Shown here piece after piece: positions 9,632 through 17,554 of a stretch of 25,641 nt of DNA. The DNA is from Chrysochromulina tobinii (taxonomy: Eukaryota > Haptophyta > Prymnesiales > Chrysochromulinaceae), in the NCBI GenBank assembly GCA_001275005.1, contig JWZX01002577.1:1-25641 (forward strand). Direction: 5' to 3'. Numbering within the stretch: position 1 is the stretch's first letter; each line of letters starts with the position of its first letter. The notes under the pieces are model-generated. The model ran no database searches. It saw only the letters and a program-made list of their open reading frames with translations, and was not told the DNA's origin. Position numbers and translations under genes: made by a program.

Positions 9632-9677
9632 GACCGCAGCGGGACCCTCATGGTTTCCTGGGGGTCCCGCTGCGGTC
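9632..9677. repeat. 16-bp perfect inverted repeat (hairpin)
   Basis: GACCGCAGCGGGACCC (9632-9647) is followed, after a 14-nt spacer, by its exact reverse complement GGGTCCCGCTGCGGTC (9662-9677). The left arm is also embedded in a smaller inverted pair, CCATGA...TCATGG. It could be a structured RNA element, a small mobile-element remnant or a cruciform. No adjacent transcript identifies its use. Confidence 0.8.
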
Positions 9678-10132
9678 TCTGTTTTCCCTAAGTTTTCCCC
9701 CGATTGAGACCGACCTGGACATTCCACACACACACACATTCCCGAAACTTGAGTCGATGACATTGTGCATGCATCGGATGACCCGCGACAGGGCGTGACT
9801 GGCCCAGGTTGATGACCTGTGGCTTGACCAGAGCGTTGATGGGCGTCTGCGCGTCTCGTGTGCAGCGCCGCGAGCTGTCTACTTCGCGCCACGCCTCCTC
9901 CAGCCGAAATGCGTCCCACATGCGATCGAGCCACGAACCACGTTGAGCGCCATGCTCAGCGACCGTAGCCTTCGGAATCCGCCTCCCCGCTTCTGAGGCC
10001 CAAGACCTGAGTGACACTCACTCCCAATCTGCCTGAATGCTGCATGTATGATCTGAATGGTGATTGTGCGAGAGGAGCACCGGGCTTGCATGCTGTGAGG
10101 AAGGCACTCTAACTCTCTAGCCTCTTGACGAA

Positions 10133-10190
10133 GTCGCGCTGTGTTGAGCGCTGTGATGGGGCTGGGCCGAGTCGCGCTGTGTTGAGCGCT
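10133..10190. repeat. 20-bp direct repeat, two copies
   Basis: GTCGCGCTGTGTTGAGCGCT occurs at 10133-10152 and exactly again at 10171-10190, 38 bp apart. It lies just beyond the 3' end of the STPGR gene. Its function is unknown. Confidence 0.8.
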
Positions 10191-10349
10191 ACGACCGGGG
10201 CGGAGAGTGGTGCACGCTGCACGCGATGCGGCCTCTCCGCGATGCGGCCTCTCCTCGTGCGCTGCGCATCCCTTCAGCAGGTATCACTCAGCAAGCACGG
10301 AGGACGCATGCGCTCGACTCGGCACGAGGCGTGTTCACAGCTCCACGGT

Positions 10350-12011
10350 TCACATCTTCAGCTTGCGCCTCGTGGTGGACGTCGCCGTACCATCGAGAGC
10401 TCCCTCGGGCGCCGTAACGGGCGCCGCAGCCTCATTTGGCTTCCAATTAGGCTTGGCCTTGAGAGGCGAGTAGTGGCCGGGGCCTGGCGAGGTCTCCGAC
10501 TCCGGATGCGCCACCTCGCCGGCACACATGCGTGCCGTCACGAAACGCTGCTCTAGGGTTGTCAAGGGCTGGCCGCGATCGTGCCAGCTCTTGTGCGTGA
10601 TGTTGCCGAGCACGCCGTCCATCACGTCGATCTGCAGCCCCGGCGGCGCGAGGGGCGGCTGGAAGCGCGACGTGCTCGACAGGAAGCCAGCGGTCTCGGG
10701 CTTTGCGAGCAAGTTGGCCGGGTACTCCGCCGTGCCGAGGTTGGACGCCGACATGGAACCGGAGAGGCCGTGGGCGTGCTGTGGACGCGCGCGTCCGTCG
10801 ACGCTCTTCGATCGCTGGCTGTCGAAGGGTCGGAAGGAAGATTCTCTCGAGAGCAGGTGCAACGAAGCGCTCGAGGCGCTCGCTGACAGGTCGAGTGGAT
10901 CCGTCGCATCCTTGGGCAACTCGAGCGAACGACGCTCGCCGATCGACATGGCGAGGCGCGGGGAGCTCGAGCGGAAGGACGCCGCGTAGGCCTGTGGCAA
11001 CGCCGCCGCGTGCGAGACGAACTGCGCCTTCTGAGGGGACTTGTCGACCTCGTACTTGCTGTCGGGCGAGCGGCGCGCGGGCGAGATTGCGCGCCCGAGC
11101 ATCCCATATGAGCCTGGCTGCGGGCCAGATTGTGCACCTTCGCCGTACAAGCCACGGTGATCCTTCGAAAGGCCGACGCTCCTCTCAGACCAAGATCGTT
11201 GGTCCTGGCTGACGGAGGAGAAGTTGCCGCCGGTGGTCATAGGTTTCTTGCTCTTGCCCAGCCGAGGCGAGCCTGAGGCAAACATGTACTGCTCCGGCGA
11301 GCTCCGACCGTCGGAGAAGCTCGCATTTGGATCCGAAGGATCGTACGATCCCGGCCCAAGGCCGTTCTCATACGGCTCACGAATGGGCGACGCGTTGCGC
11401 GTCTCGTCCGTGGCGTAGGTGAGCGCCGAGGTGAAGCGCGACGAGCGCGACGACATGACCTTGACCCTGTGTGGCGAGATCGAGACCGCCTGCGAAAGGC
11501 TGATGTGAGACGTGGACTGGTGCACACCGGCCGCGTAGTCGAGCGTCTCGAGGTCGAAGCTGAGCGGGCGCGGCTCGGTACGCAGGCGCGGCGCAGTCGA
11601 GGCAAAGAATCCGAGCCGTTGGCGATGCTTCTCGTCCGCGTGCAGGTGCGGGCTTTTCTCGGTCTCGAAAGAGGACGTCGCCGTCTGCATGTTCGGATGC
11701 ATCCCGCGCGCAAACATGCCCGAGCGATTGGGCTCGAAGCGGGCTACGCTCGAGCGGAAGAAGAAGTGCTGGCGCGCGGGATCCTTAGCCTCGAATGACG
11801 ACTTGATGTGGTTGTTGTGCACGTAGTCGGGCGAGCGCACCTGTGGCTGCAGCCCAATTAACTTAGGAATGCGCGACTTCATGGCCGCCGAGTATTTTTG
11901 CGGGCTCTGTGCGACGCACGCAGCGATGCTCTTCTTCGACCCCGTGTCCAGGTTGAGCTCCTGCGGCCGCGGCTCGATGGGAGGGTCCAGCAGTGGATTC
12001 GTCCGAACCAT
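10350..12011 (-). CDS. STPGR (SHIPPO)-repeat flagellar-type protein
   Basis: The frame is open to 12131, but the first ATG with protein-like sequence after it is at 12011 (MVRTNPLLDPPIEP), giving 553 residues. Sperm-tail PG-rich (STPGR) motifs are visible: GLGPGSYDPSD, GPQPGSYGML and SPGPGHYSPLKAKPNW. Between them are repeated short segments of the form SSxxRF (SSVARF, SSRSSRF, SSSPRL, SSTSRFQPP). Members of this family bind axonemal or cortical microtubules, and several are microtubule inner proteins. That role is inferred for the flagella of this alga. The protein is Ser/Pro/Arg-rich, largely disordered, and has no membrane segment. It is divergent from the membrane protein at 12293, and a second STPGR protein lies just beyond. 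Confidence 0.78.
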   Translation of the reverse strand: MVRTNPLLDPPIEPRPQELNLDTGSKKSIAACVAQSPQKYSAAMKSRIPKLIGLQPQVRSPDYVHNNHIKSSFEAKDPARQHFFFRSSVARFEPNRSGMFARGMHPNMQTATSSFETEKSPHLHADEKHRQRLGFFASTAPRLRTEPRPLSFDLETLDYAAGVHQSTSHISLSQAVSISPHRVKVMSSRSSRFTSALTYATDETRNASPIREPYENGLGPGSYDPSDPNASFSDGRSSPEQYMFASGSPRLGKSKKPMTTGGNFSSVSQDQRSWSERSVGLSKDHRGLYGEGAQSGPQPGSYGMLGRAISPARRSPDSKYEVDKSPQKAQFVSHAAALPQAYAASFRSSSPRLAMSIGERRSLELPKDATDPLDLSASASSASLHLLSRESSFRPFDSQRSKSVDGRARPQHAHGLSGSMSASNLGTAEYPANLLAKPETAGFLSSTSRFQPPLAPPGLQIDVMDGVLGNITHKSWHDRGQPLTTLEQRFVTARMCAGEVAHPESETSPGPGHYSPLKAKPNWKPNEAAAPVTAPEGALDGTATSTTRRKLKM

Positions 12012-12292
12012 GACGCACGTGCCGACTGCTGGACGCGCGGAGGGGAACTGAGCAAAACTTGTCTCCGAAACGGTCTTGTTATTTCCGTTACCCGGTCCAA
12101 CAGACAACACAATCCACACCCGCACCCCCACAGGTCATCGGCTTTGCCGTGCATGATAAGTGCGAGCGCTATGCGAGCGCGTATGCTCGCGTCGCGCCCG
12201 AACCGCGCGCTCGCTACGGCGCTCGTACTGGTGATTTTGGTTCGAACCCAGCCGGTGGACGAGCACCATCCACTCGTCGGCGGCCGGCGACA
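12012..12292. promoter_or_regulatory. Divergent promoter region, STPGR / membrane protein
   Basis: These 281 bp separate two divergent start codons, consistent with a shared promoter for potentially co-expressed flagellar or cortical genes. A palindromic GGTTCGAACC occurs near 12239-12248, but it does not fold as a tRNA T-arm on either strand. Confidence 0.4.
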
Positions 12293-13900
12293 ATGGCGAG
12301 GTCTCCATTGGACAAGATGATGGCATGGGAGCGCCCCCGCGGCGACTCGCAGAAGCCGTTCGAACCCGGCTGGGGTGACAATCGATCGCTGCCGCAGAAG
12401 CCAAGAACTCCCATCAAGCCGCAGTTCCAGGACGAGGCTCAGGTTGAGCCCTTCCAATTCATGACACGCAAAGAGATGATGGCACAACTCGGCATCGACT
12501 CCATACGTAGCGGCCCCTCACTGGGATCACCGCCGCGAACGCCCGCGGATGACCCGTACGGAGAGCATATCCGACAGCAAGCAATGGGCTCAGCGCCATT
12601 TCTTCCAAGCGGGCAGCGTGTGATGGCGGCAAAGTCGCCCGGAAAGGGAAAGGGTGCATCCACCGCAAGGAGCTACATTGCCGGCAAGGGCTCATCGCCA
12701 TCGCCACGCGGGCAGCGTGAGAGGGCGCCGCCCAGCCTATTCAACAAGGGTGGCGGGAATGTGGCAGCGCCAGTGGAGGTAGCGGGCGGCAAGGAGAAAA
12801 AATATGGCAGCTGCAATACCGACCGCAGCTCGAGCCGCAGCAAGAAGGAGCGACCTGCTGTGAGACCTGCCGACGACATCGAGAAGGGGATTTTGCCTGG
12901 GCCGTCGGCATTCGGCTGGGCCTCGCAGGCCAAGCAGCCCCCTCCTGCCATCACCATTGCCGCAGAGCCGACATCTCCGCCGAAAGCCGTCGTGATCAAG
13001 GCCGACGACACTGAACCGCTTCTACCTTCAGGATCGACGTCGAGCTCCGCGTCATTCTCGAAACGCTCACCGGCGAAAAAGGACAAAGCCAACCCATTCG
13101 CATCCAGCAAGGGGGCACTCCCACTCGGTGGCAAGGCTTTGGCGCCCGCCACCGGTCCGATCGGCAACCCCTTTGCCGCGCCGAGTCGGAAGACAACGTG
13201 CCTGTCTTGCTGCGCTCGCCTGCTGTGCCTCGCTGTGTGCGTCGCCAGCTTTGTCTTCTTGGGCGCTGTGGTCTTTCAGACCGGTGCCTATTCGGCCTAC
13301 ATGCTCACTGGATCATTCACGGTCGCGCAGGGACTTATGCTCACCCAGGGTCCGCGCGTCAGCGCAGACATTGCGCAGAACACCTACCGGCAAGCGATCG
13401 TGCTGCAGGGTTCGGGCATCGATGCAGTGCAGGGCGTGCTCGCTAGTGGCCCCGTCCAGAACGCGCTCGACAAGAGCAAGGATATCACCGAAGGTGCAAT
13501 CGATGCAGTGCAGGGCGTGCTCACCGGTAATGCCATCCAGAGCGCGCTCGACACGGGTAAAGAAGGCCTTGACGGCGCCGTGCGCCTCGCTGTCGACGAG
13601 GGGTGGAATCGCACAAGCAGCATCCGTGCGACTCTCAGCGGCACCCTGGACGCTGCGGTGCAACACCCAACCGTCGTGGCAGCCCTCGACCACATTAGGG
13701 GTTTGCCGGCAGATGTGATGCAACACCCAGCCGTCGACGCCGCCGTCGTTCAGGTGGCCGGTGCGATGCAACACCCAGCCGTCGTCTCTGCCCTCGAGCA
13801 AAAGGATGCGTTCGTTCGCAGCGTGCGCGACGCCATCACGCGCCTGGCTGTGCCTTGCAAGAAATCAAGTACGGCACCAAATTTGCCGGCGCGATCATGA
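12293..13900 (+). CDS. Single-pass membrane protein with NPF motifs
   Basis: ATG 12293 (MARSPLDKMMAWERP) gives 535 residues, although the frame is open upstream from 12059. Residues 1-~300 are disordered, Pro/Ser/Lys-rich and carry two NPF motifs (KANPFASS and GNPFAAPS) just before the membrane; NPF is the ligand of EH domains in endocytic adaptors. A Cys-rich membrane segment spans ~303-332 (CLSCCARLLCLAVCVASFVFLGAVVF). The C-terminal ~200 residues are helical and repetitive: two copies of IDAVQGVL (a 22-24 bp DNA repeat near 13418 and 13500) and three copies of QHP(A/T)V (CAACACCCA(A/G)CCGTCG). No family was recognised. The stop codon overlaps the ATG of the next frame, and the two may be one spliced gene. 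Confidence 0.6.
   Translation: MARSPLDKMMAWERPRGDSQKPFEPGWGDNRSLPQKPRTPIKPQFQDEAQVEPFQFMTRKEMMAQLGIDSIRSGPSLGSPPRTPADDPYGEHIRQQAMGSAPFLPSGQRVMAAKSPGKGKGASTARSYIAGKGSSPSPRGQRERAPPSLFNKGGGNVAAPVEVAGGKEKKYGSCNTDRSSSRSKKERPAVRPADDIEKGILPGPSAFGWASQAKQPPPAITIAAEPTSPPKAVVIKADDTEPLLPSGSTSSSASFSKRSPAKKDKANPFASSKGALPLGGKALAPATGPIGNPFAAPSRKTTCLSCCARLLCLAVCVASFVFLGAVVFQTGAYSAYMLTGSFTVAQGLMLTQGPRVSADIAQNTYRQAIVLQGSGIDAVQGVLASGPVQNALDKSKDITEGAIDAVQGVLTGNAIQSALDTGKEGLDGAVRLAVDEGWNRTSSIRATLSGTLDAAVQHPTVVAALDHIRGLPADVMQHPAVDAAVVQVAGAMQHPAVVSALEQKDAFVRSVRDAITRLAVPCKKSSTAPNLPARS
13823..13869 (+). other. Possible 47-nt intron joining two frames
   Basis: A GTGCGC donor at 13823 and an AG at 13868-13869 would remove 47 nt with codon boundaries on both sides. 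This gives DAFVRS|YGTKFAGAIMSKS and a single protein of about 1007 residues made of the NPF/membrane part plus the STPGR part. The alternative is two separate genes overlapping by ATGA. The intron would be shorter than the others in this window, so the proposal is tentative. Confidence 0.35.
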
Positions 13901-15363
13901 GCAAATCCGTGCGCATGGCCGCGTGTCTCGAGCTTTATCGCAAGCTGACTGGCGACCAGAGCACGCCCAGCAAGCTGCTGAGTGCCGAGGCGGATGCCAT
14001 CGCCAAGAAGCGGCAGGCTGGGCACAACACGCCGAGCGCATCGATGCGCCGCTGGCTCTTCGAAATCCCGCTCGCGTGCAGCCAGCAGGGACCGTGGTGC
14101 GAAGTGCATCGCACGTGGAAGCACGTGTGCCACTGCCCGACGGTCGCCGATCCGCTGCCACGGTCGGCCAGCCCCCGTGCCGCCAGCCCAGCACCGCAAC
14201 GTCCGGTGCTGGGGATGCGCTCGCCATCGCCAGCCCCGCGCCGAGCGCCCGAGGATCCATCCTTCTCACCCGGGCCAGGCGCTTACCACACATCCGGACA
14301 TTTCGACATGGCTAAGAACATCCAACTGTCTTCGCGCCCCTCACCAGCGTTTGCAGGCCCCACTGCCCGTGAGATGCCTCGCGGCTCCTCGCCTGGCAGG
14401 GAGCCGCGAAGCGCCCGAGCCGCTCTAAACACACCACCGCCTGGCGTGCAAGACCTGACACAGCTCGAGTCGATTGCGCGGCACACCCAGTTCAAGGGCC
14501 AGGGGACAGCAGCATTTGCTTCTCGGACGGGGATGGCCATGGGTGCGCACCAAGACCGCATCGTCAGGCAGGAGGACCACGGCACACTTCATGGCTCGGC
14601 ACCCGGGCCGGGAGCGTACGAACCGGAGCGAAGCTTCCAGACCTCGATTAAGTCGCACGCCGTCTCGCACGCCGTCTCATCGCACTTCGGCCAGTCGGGC
14701 TTCCTGTCGACGTCCAAGCGTGAGTCGGGCGTGCTTGAGCCGAAGTGGCTGTCTGGGCCGCTCAAAGGGCGCTTTCTGCCTCTGGTCGATGACGTCCCCT
14801 TTTCGCAGCACGCGCAGAGAAGCTCATCGCCACCGCGATCCCAGATGGGGTTCGGCTTTGAGGAGTCGGATGCCGCCGCTGCCGCTGCGGCAGCGCGTAA
14901 CGCCGAGAGAGTTTTGGAAGCAAAGCAAGCTTACGCAGCCCTCGAGCGGTCAGCTTCGCGTGGCTCGCGCGCCTCATCTGCACCGCATTCACGGCCGCCC
15001 CCCGAACCGTTTGGTATCTCAGAGGAGACGAGACGCGAGGCGCACCGGCAGATGGGCGATCACGCCCGCGCGCGGCAGCAGGCGCAAGCGCGCTACAACG
15101 CGCGGGCGGCTGCCGAGCGCGAGCGCCAAGAGCAATTGGATCGCGAGAACGAGGCGCGGCTGCGCGACGCAGAGGCGCGCGCCGCCGCTGCCATGGCTGA
15201 CTTGGCCAGGGTGCACGAGGAGCTCAACAAAGCCGCGCGGGCCGGCGCGAGCCCCGCGAGCCCCTTCATGCGCGCGCCTGTGTGGAGCCCAAGCGTTGCG
15301 CGGGCCCAGTCCCCAGGAGCCTCCACAGCCAGGAGCCCGTTCGCTCCGACGGAGCGATACTAG
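13897..15363 (+). CDS. Second STPGR (SHIPPO)-repeat protein
   Basis: ATG 13897 (MSKSVRMAACLELYRKL) gives 488 residues, and that ATG overlaps the previous stop codon as ATGA. STPGR motifs are FSPGPGAYHTSGHFDM (~130-150) and SAPGPGAYEPERSF (~235-250), with SSRPSPAF and SHFGQSGFLST segments between them. A Trp/Cys-containing block (SMRRWLFEIPLACSQQGPWCEVHRTWKHVCHCP) precedes them. Residues ~335-460 are an Ala/Arg/Glu-rich coiled coil (RNAERVLEAKQAYAALERS, RERQEQLDRENEARLRDAEARAAAAMADLARVHEEL). The family suggests an axonemal or cortical microtubule-associated protein. This could be the C-terminal half of one protein with the upstream frame if the proposed 47-nt intron is real. Confidence 0.7.
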   Translation: MSKSVRMAACLELYRKLTGDQSTPSKLLSAEADAIAKKRQAGHNTPSASMRRWLFEIPLACSQQGPWCEVHRTWKHVCHCPTVADPLPRSASPRAASPAPQRPVLGMRSPSPAPRRAPEDPSFSPGPGAYHTSGHFDMAKNIQLSSRPSPAFAGPTAREMPRGSSPGREPRSARAALNTPPPGVQDLTQLESIARHTQFKGQGTAAFASRTGMAMGAHQDRIVRQEDHGTLHGSAPGPGAYEPERSFQTSIKSHAVSHAVSSHFGQSGFLSTSKRESGVLEPKWLSGPLKGRFLPLVDDVPFSQHAQRSSSPPRSQMGFGFEESDAAAAAAAARNAERVLEAKQAYAALERSASRGSRASSAPHSRPPPEPFGISEETRREAHRQMGDHARARQQAQARYNARAAAERERQEQLDRENEARLRDAEARAAAAMADLARVHEELNKAARAGASPASPFMRAPVWSPSVARAQSPGASTARSPFAPTERY

Positions 15364-16021
15364 GTCGAGTCCTGGCTTCTATGACGCCGCACGGGGGCCC
15401 AGGCCTCTCTACTCACTACTGGCTCCGTCCCGTTGGCAGTGCCGCGCGCACACACAGTCACCGACGCGAGGAGTCGAGAACGACGCAGCGGAGCGAGACG
15501 ATGAGTCTGCCTCTTTCACTCCGAGCGTCCCGCGGTCCGACGGAGACGTGGTGACGACTGACGTCAGACGTGACTCGTGACGGACGTCGTCGTGGCGGGC
15601 GCGGTGGGAGTCCGACCTGTCCGCCCGTCCTACTACCGCCCGTCCGCGCCTCCGCAACATTCCGGCTTCCGCGCTTCCCGCGCCGGGGACCGGTGTGATT
15701 TGGATAGGACTCAGTCGGTATGGTTTCAGATGATTAGGATAGTCGAGCGAGTACGACGCACGCCTGGCGGCCTTTACACCTTACCGCTGGCACCCACCTA
15801 TACCATTGTTATTTCAAGCCCGAGAGAACCTGGTGAAAGCTGTCTCAGGTGCCTAGCCCTATAGGCTTGCGCGCACACCGCGCCCATCTCGGCGCCTGCG
15901 CCACGGTCGGAAAGGAGGGGCGCGCGGCGAGCCACGTGCGGCCTTCGGCCAACACATCGCACGCGGCGCGCGCCTAGCGCGGCAGCAGCAGCAGCAGCAT
16001 GGCGTGCCTACCCTGGGACGC
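15364..16021. other. Convergent 3' intergenic region
   Basis: These 658 bp lie between two convergent gene ends. There is GACGT-rich DNA at ~15545-15595, including a CRE-like TGACGTCA, and a (CAG)5 run near 15983-15999. No protein or RNA gene is supported. Confidence 0.45.
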
Positions 16022-16693
16022 TCATTTGGGTGTTGGCACGGCGATCATCTTATGGGCGCGCTCGATCATCCTCGCGTCGGCCTCTAGGGTCTTCTGCGGC
16101 TCGAGATCGCCGGGCTTGCGCGCTGCAGGCCCACCAATCTTTTTGCGCAGGTTCTCGCTCCGCTCCGGCAGCGCGTGCCCCTTGCCATCGTACCCCTTGA
16201 TGGAGAGTTTGAGCGAGGCGATGTCGACCTTCTCATTCTTTCGCGAGAGCAGCTGCGCCTTCTCGAGCGCGGCGCGCGCAACCGATACCGAGTCGGTGAT
16301 CGTGCCTGTCCCCTTTTCGATCGTCTCACGCAGATAGGCTGCGCGCGCTTGCCTCTCTTCCAGCTCTTTCTTGAGCGGTGCCTGCGTCGCCTGGATCGCT
16401 GCGACGCGCGCGTCGATCGTCGCAATCTCTGCGTTGCCGTCCTCGATGAACTTTTTGCGCGAGGCATATTGCTGCCGCATGCGTCGCACCACGCCGTCGA
16501 GCACCACAACCAGGATGTCGAGCGCCGCCGGCCGCGCGCGGTTGCCGCCGTTGTAGAAGCGGTCGATCAAAGTCATCGACTCCTTGACGCTCGTCTCCAG
16601 CTGCTTGGTCTCGTTTCCACCCATGGATTTTGTGGCGTTTAAGCTGGCGGCCGTGCTCATGCCCGCGCTCTGGGCGCCCATAGATTGGTCCAT
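16022..16693 (-). CDS. Coiled-coil protein, probably secretory; start uncertain
   Basis: The first in-frame ATG, at 16693 (MDQSMGAQSAGM), gives 223 residues. The frame stays open 39 codons upstream, back to a TGA at 16811-16813, with no ATG. That upstream stretch reads as a good signal peptide (RTFLKATFARLAPLAAALLAASS), so the true start may be a near-cognate codon (for example TTG 16804) or lie in an unseen 5' exon. The mature part is mainly coiled coil (MRQQYASRKKFIEDGNAEIATIDARVAAIQATQAPLKKELEERQARAAYLRETI) followed by a basic tail. No family was recognised. It is divergent from the antiporter gene. Confidence 0.55.
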   Translation of the reverse strand: MDQSMGAQSAGMSTAASLNATKSMGGNETKQLETSVKESMTLIDRFYNGGNRARPAALDILVVVLDGVVRRMRQQYASRKKFIEDGNAEIATIDARVAAIQATQAPLKKELEERQARAAYLRETIEKGTGTITDSVSVARAALEKAQLLSRKNEKVDIASLKLSIKGYDGKGHALPERSENLRKKIGGPAARKPGDLEPQKTLEADARMIERAHKMIAVPTPK

Positions 16694-16902
16694 GGAAGAG
16701 GCAGCAAGGAGGGCGGCAGCAAGAGGAGCAAGACGAGCGAAAGTGGCCTTGAGGAACGTCCGCAGGTCCGCAAAACGGCGAGGTGTGAATAAACAAAAGA
16801 ACAAGAATCCTCAGTGCAGCGATGCGATCCGCGAGGATCGCTTTCCATCGGTTCGACCTTTTTCGAAGATTTCTGAACATCGGGATTGTCCATTTACGGA
16901 AA

Positions 16903-17506
16903 ATGGAGCAACTCGCGCCGTGCATCGGCAAGGGTCACGGCGTGCCGAAGGTCGTGCGTCGCGGCCGTACTTCATGTACGGGCAATTCGCACGCTCGGCT
17001 GCTTCTCGTGGCCGCCGCACTGCCACTGGGCGCGTCGCTCGCCGACCGTGACCGCTGGTTCTGCGGCTCGGCCGCCTCAGGCAAGCTCTTCTCGCATGTG
17101 GAGCTCGCCGACGGCAAGTGCTACTTTACCGTCTCGCTCGCAGTGAAGGAGCTGACGAACGCTGGCGTGGTCACCTTTGGCGAGCAGAGGTGCGCTGCGC
17201 ACGACCGTTCATCTATAGTGTGCACTGCGTGCCGCGCGTGCGCCCTATCCATTGGGCCACTCACGAATGCTCTGCACCTCTCGTCTCGCACTCTTGCTCC
17301 ATCATGCTCAGTGCATGCGACTGCCAGTCGCGGCTGCCATCGTCGCAATTGCCGTCCTTCCATAGATCAATGGCAGGCGGCGATCGGGACGAGCACGGGT
17401 GCATCCCATCCGCAGGTTACTCGTGGTGCGAGGAGCTCGGCCAGTGCATTCGCGCCTGGGAGACGAACTGCTCCCAGGTCAAACGAGCCGCCAGCGCCAT
17501 GCCGCT

Positions 17507-17554
<48 letters not shown>

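Larger units (their letters stand above)
9383..10349. other. Intergenic region with hairpin and short repeats
   Basis: This spacer separates the STPGR gene 3' end from the dipeptidase start, both on the minus strand. It contains AGGTTTA/AAGGTTA-rich DNA (9530-9574), a 16-bp perfect inverted repeat (9632-9677), a 20-bp direct repeat (10133-10152 and 10171-10190) and a tandem 16-mer GCGATGCGGCCTCTCC (10223-10254). Open frames here have no recognisable protein. Confidence 0.5.

Noticed and set aside
12235-12255. GGTTCGAACCC resembling a tRNA B-box/T-loop
   Set aside because: The flanking bases do not form a five-pair T-stem on either strand, and no acceptor or anticodon arm fits.
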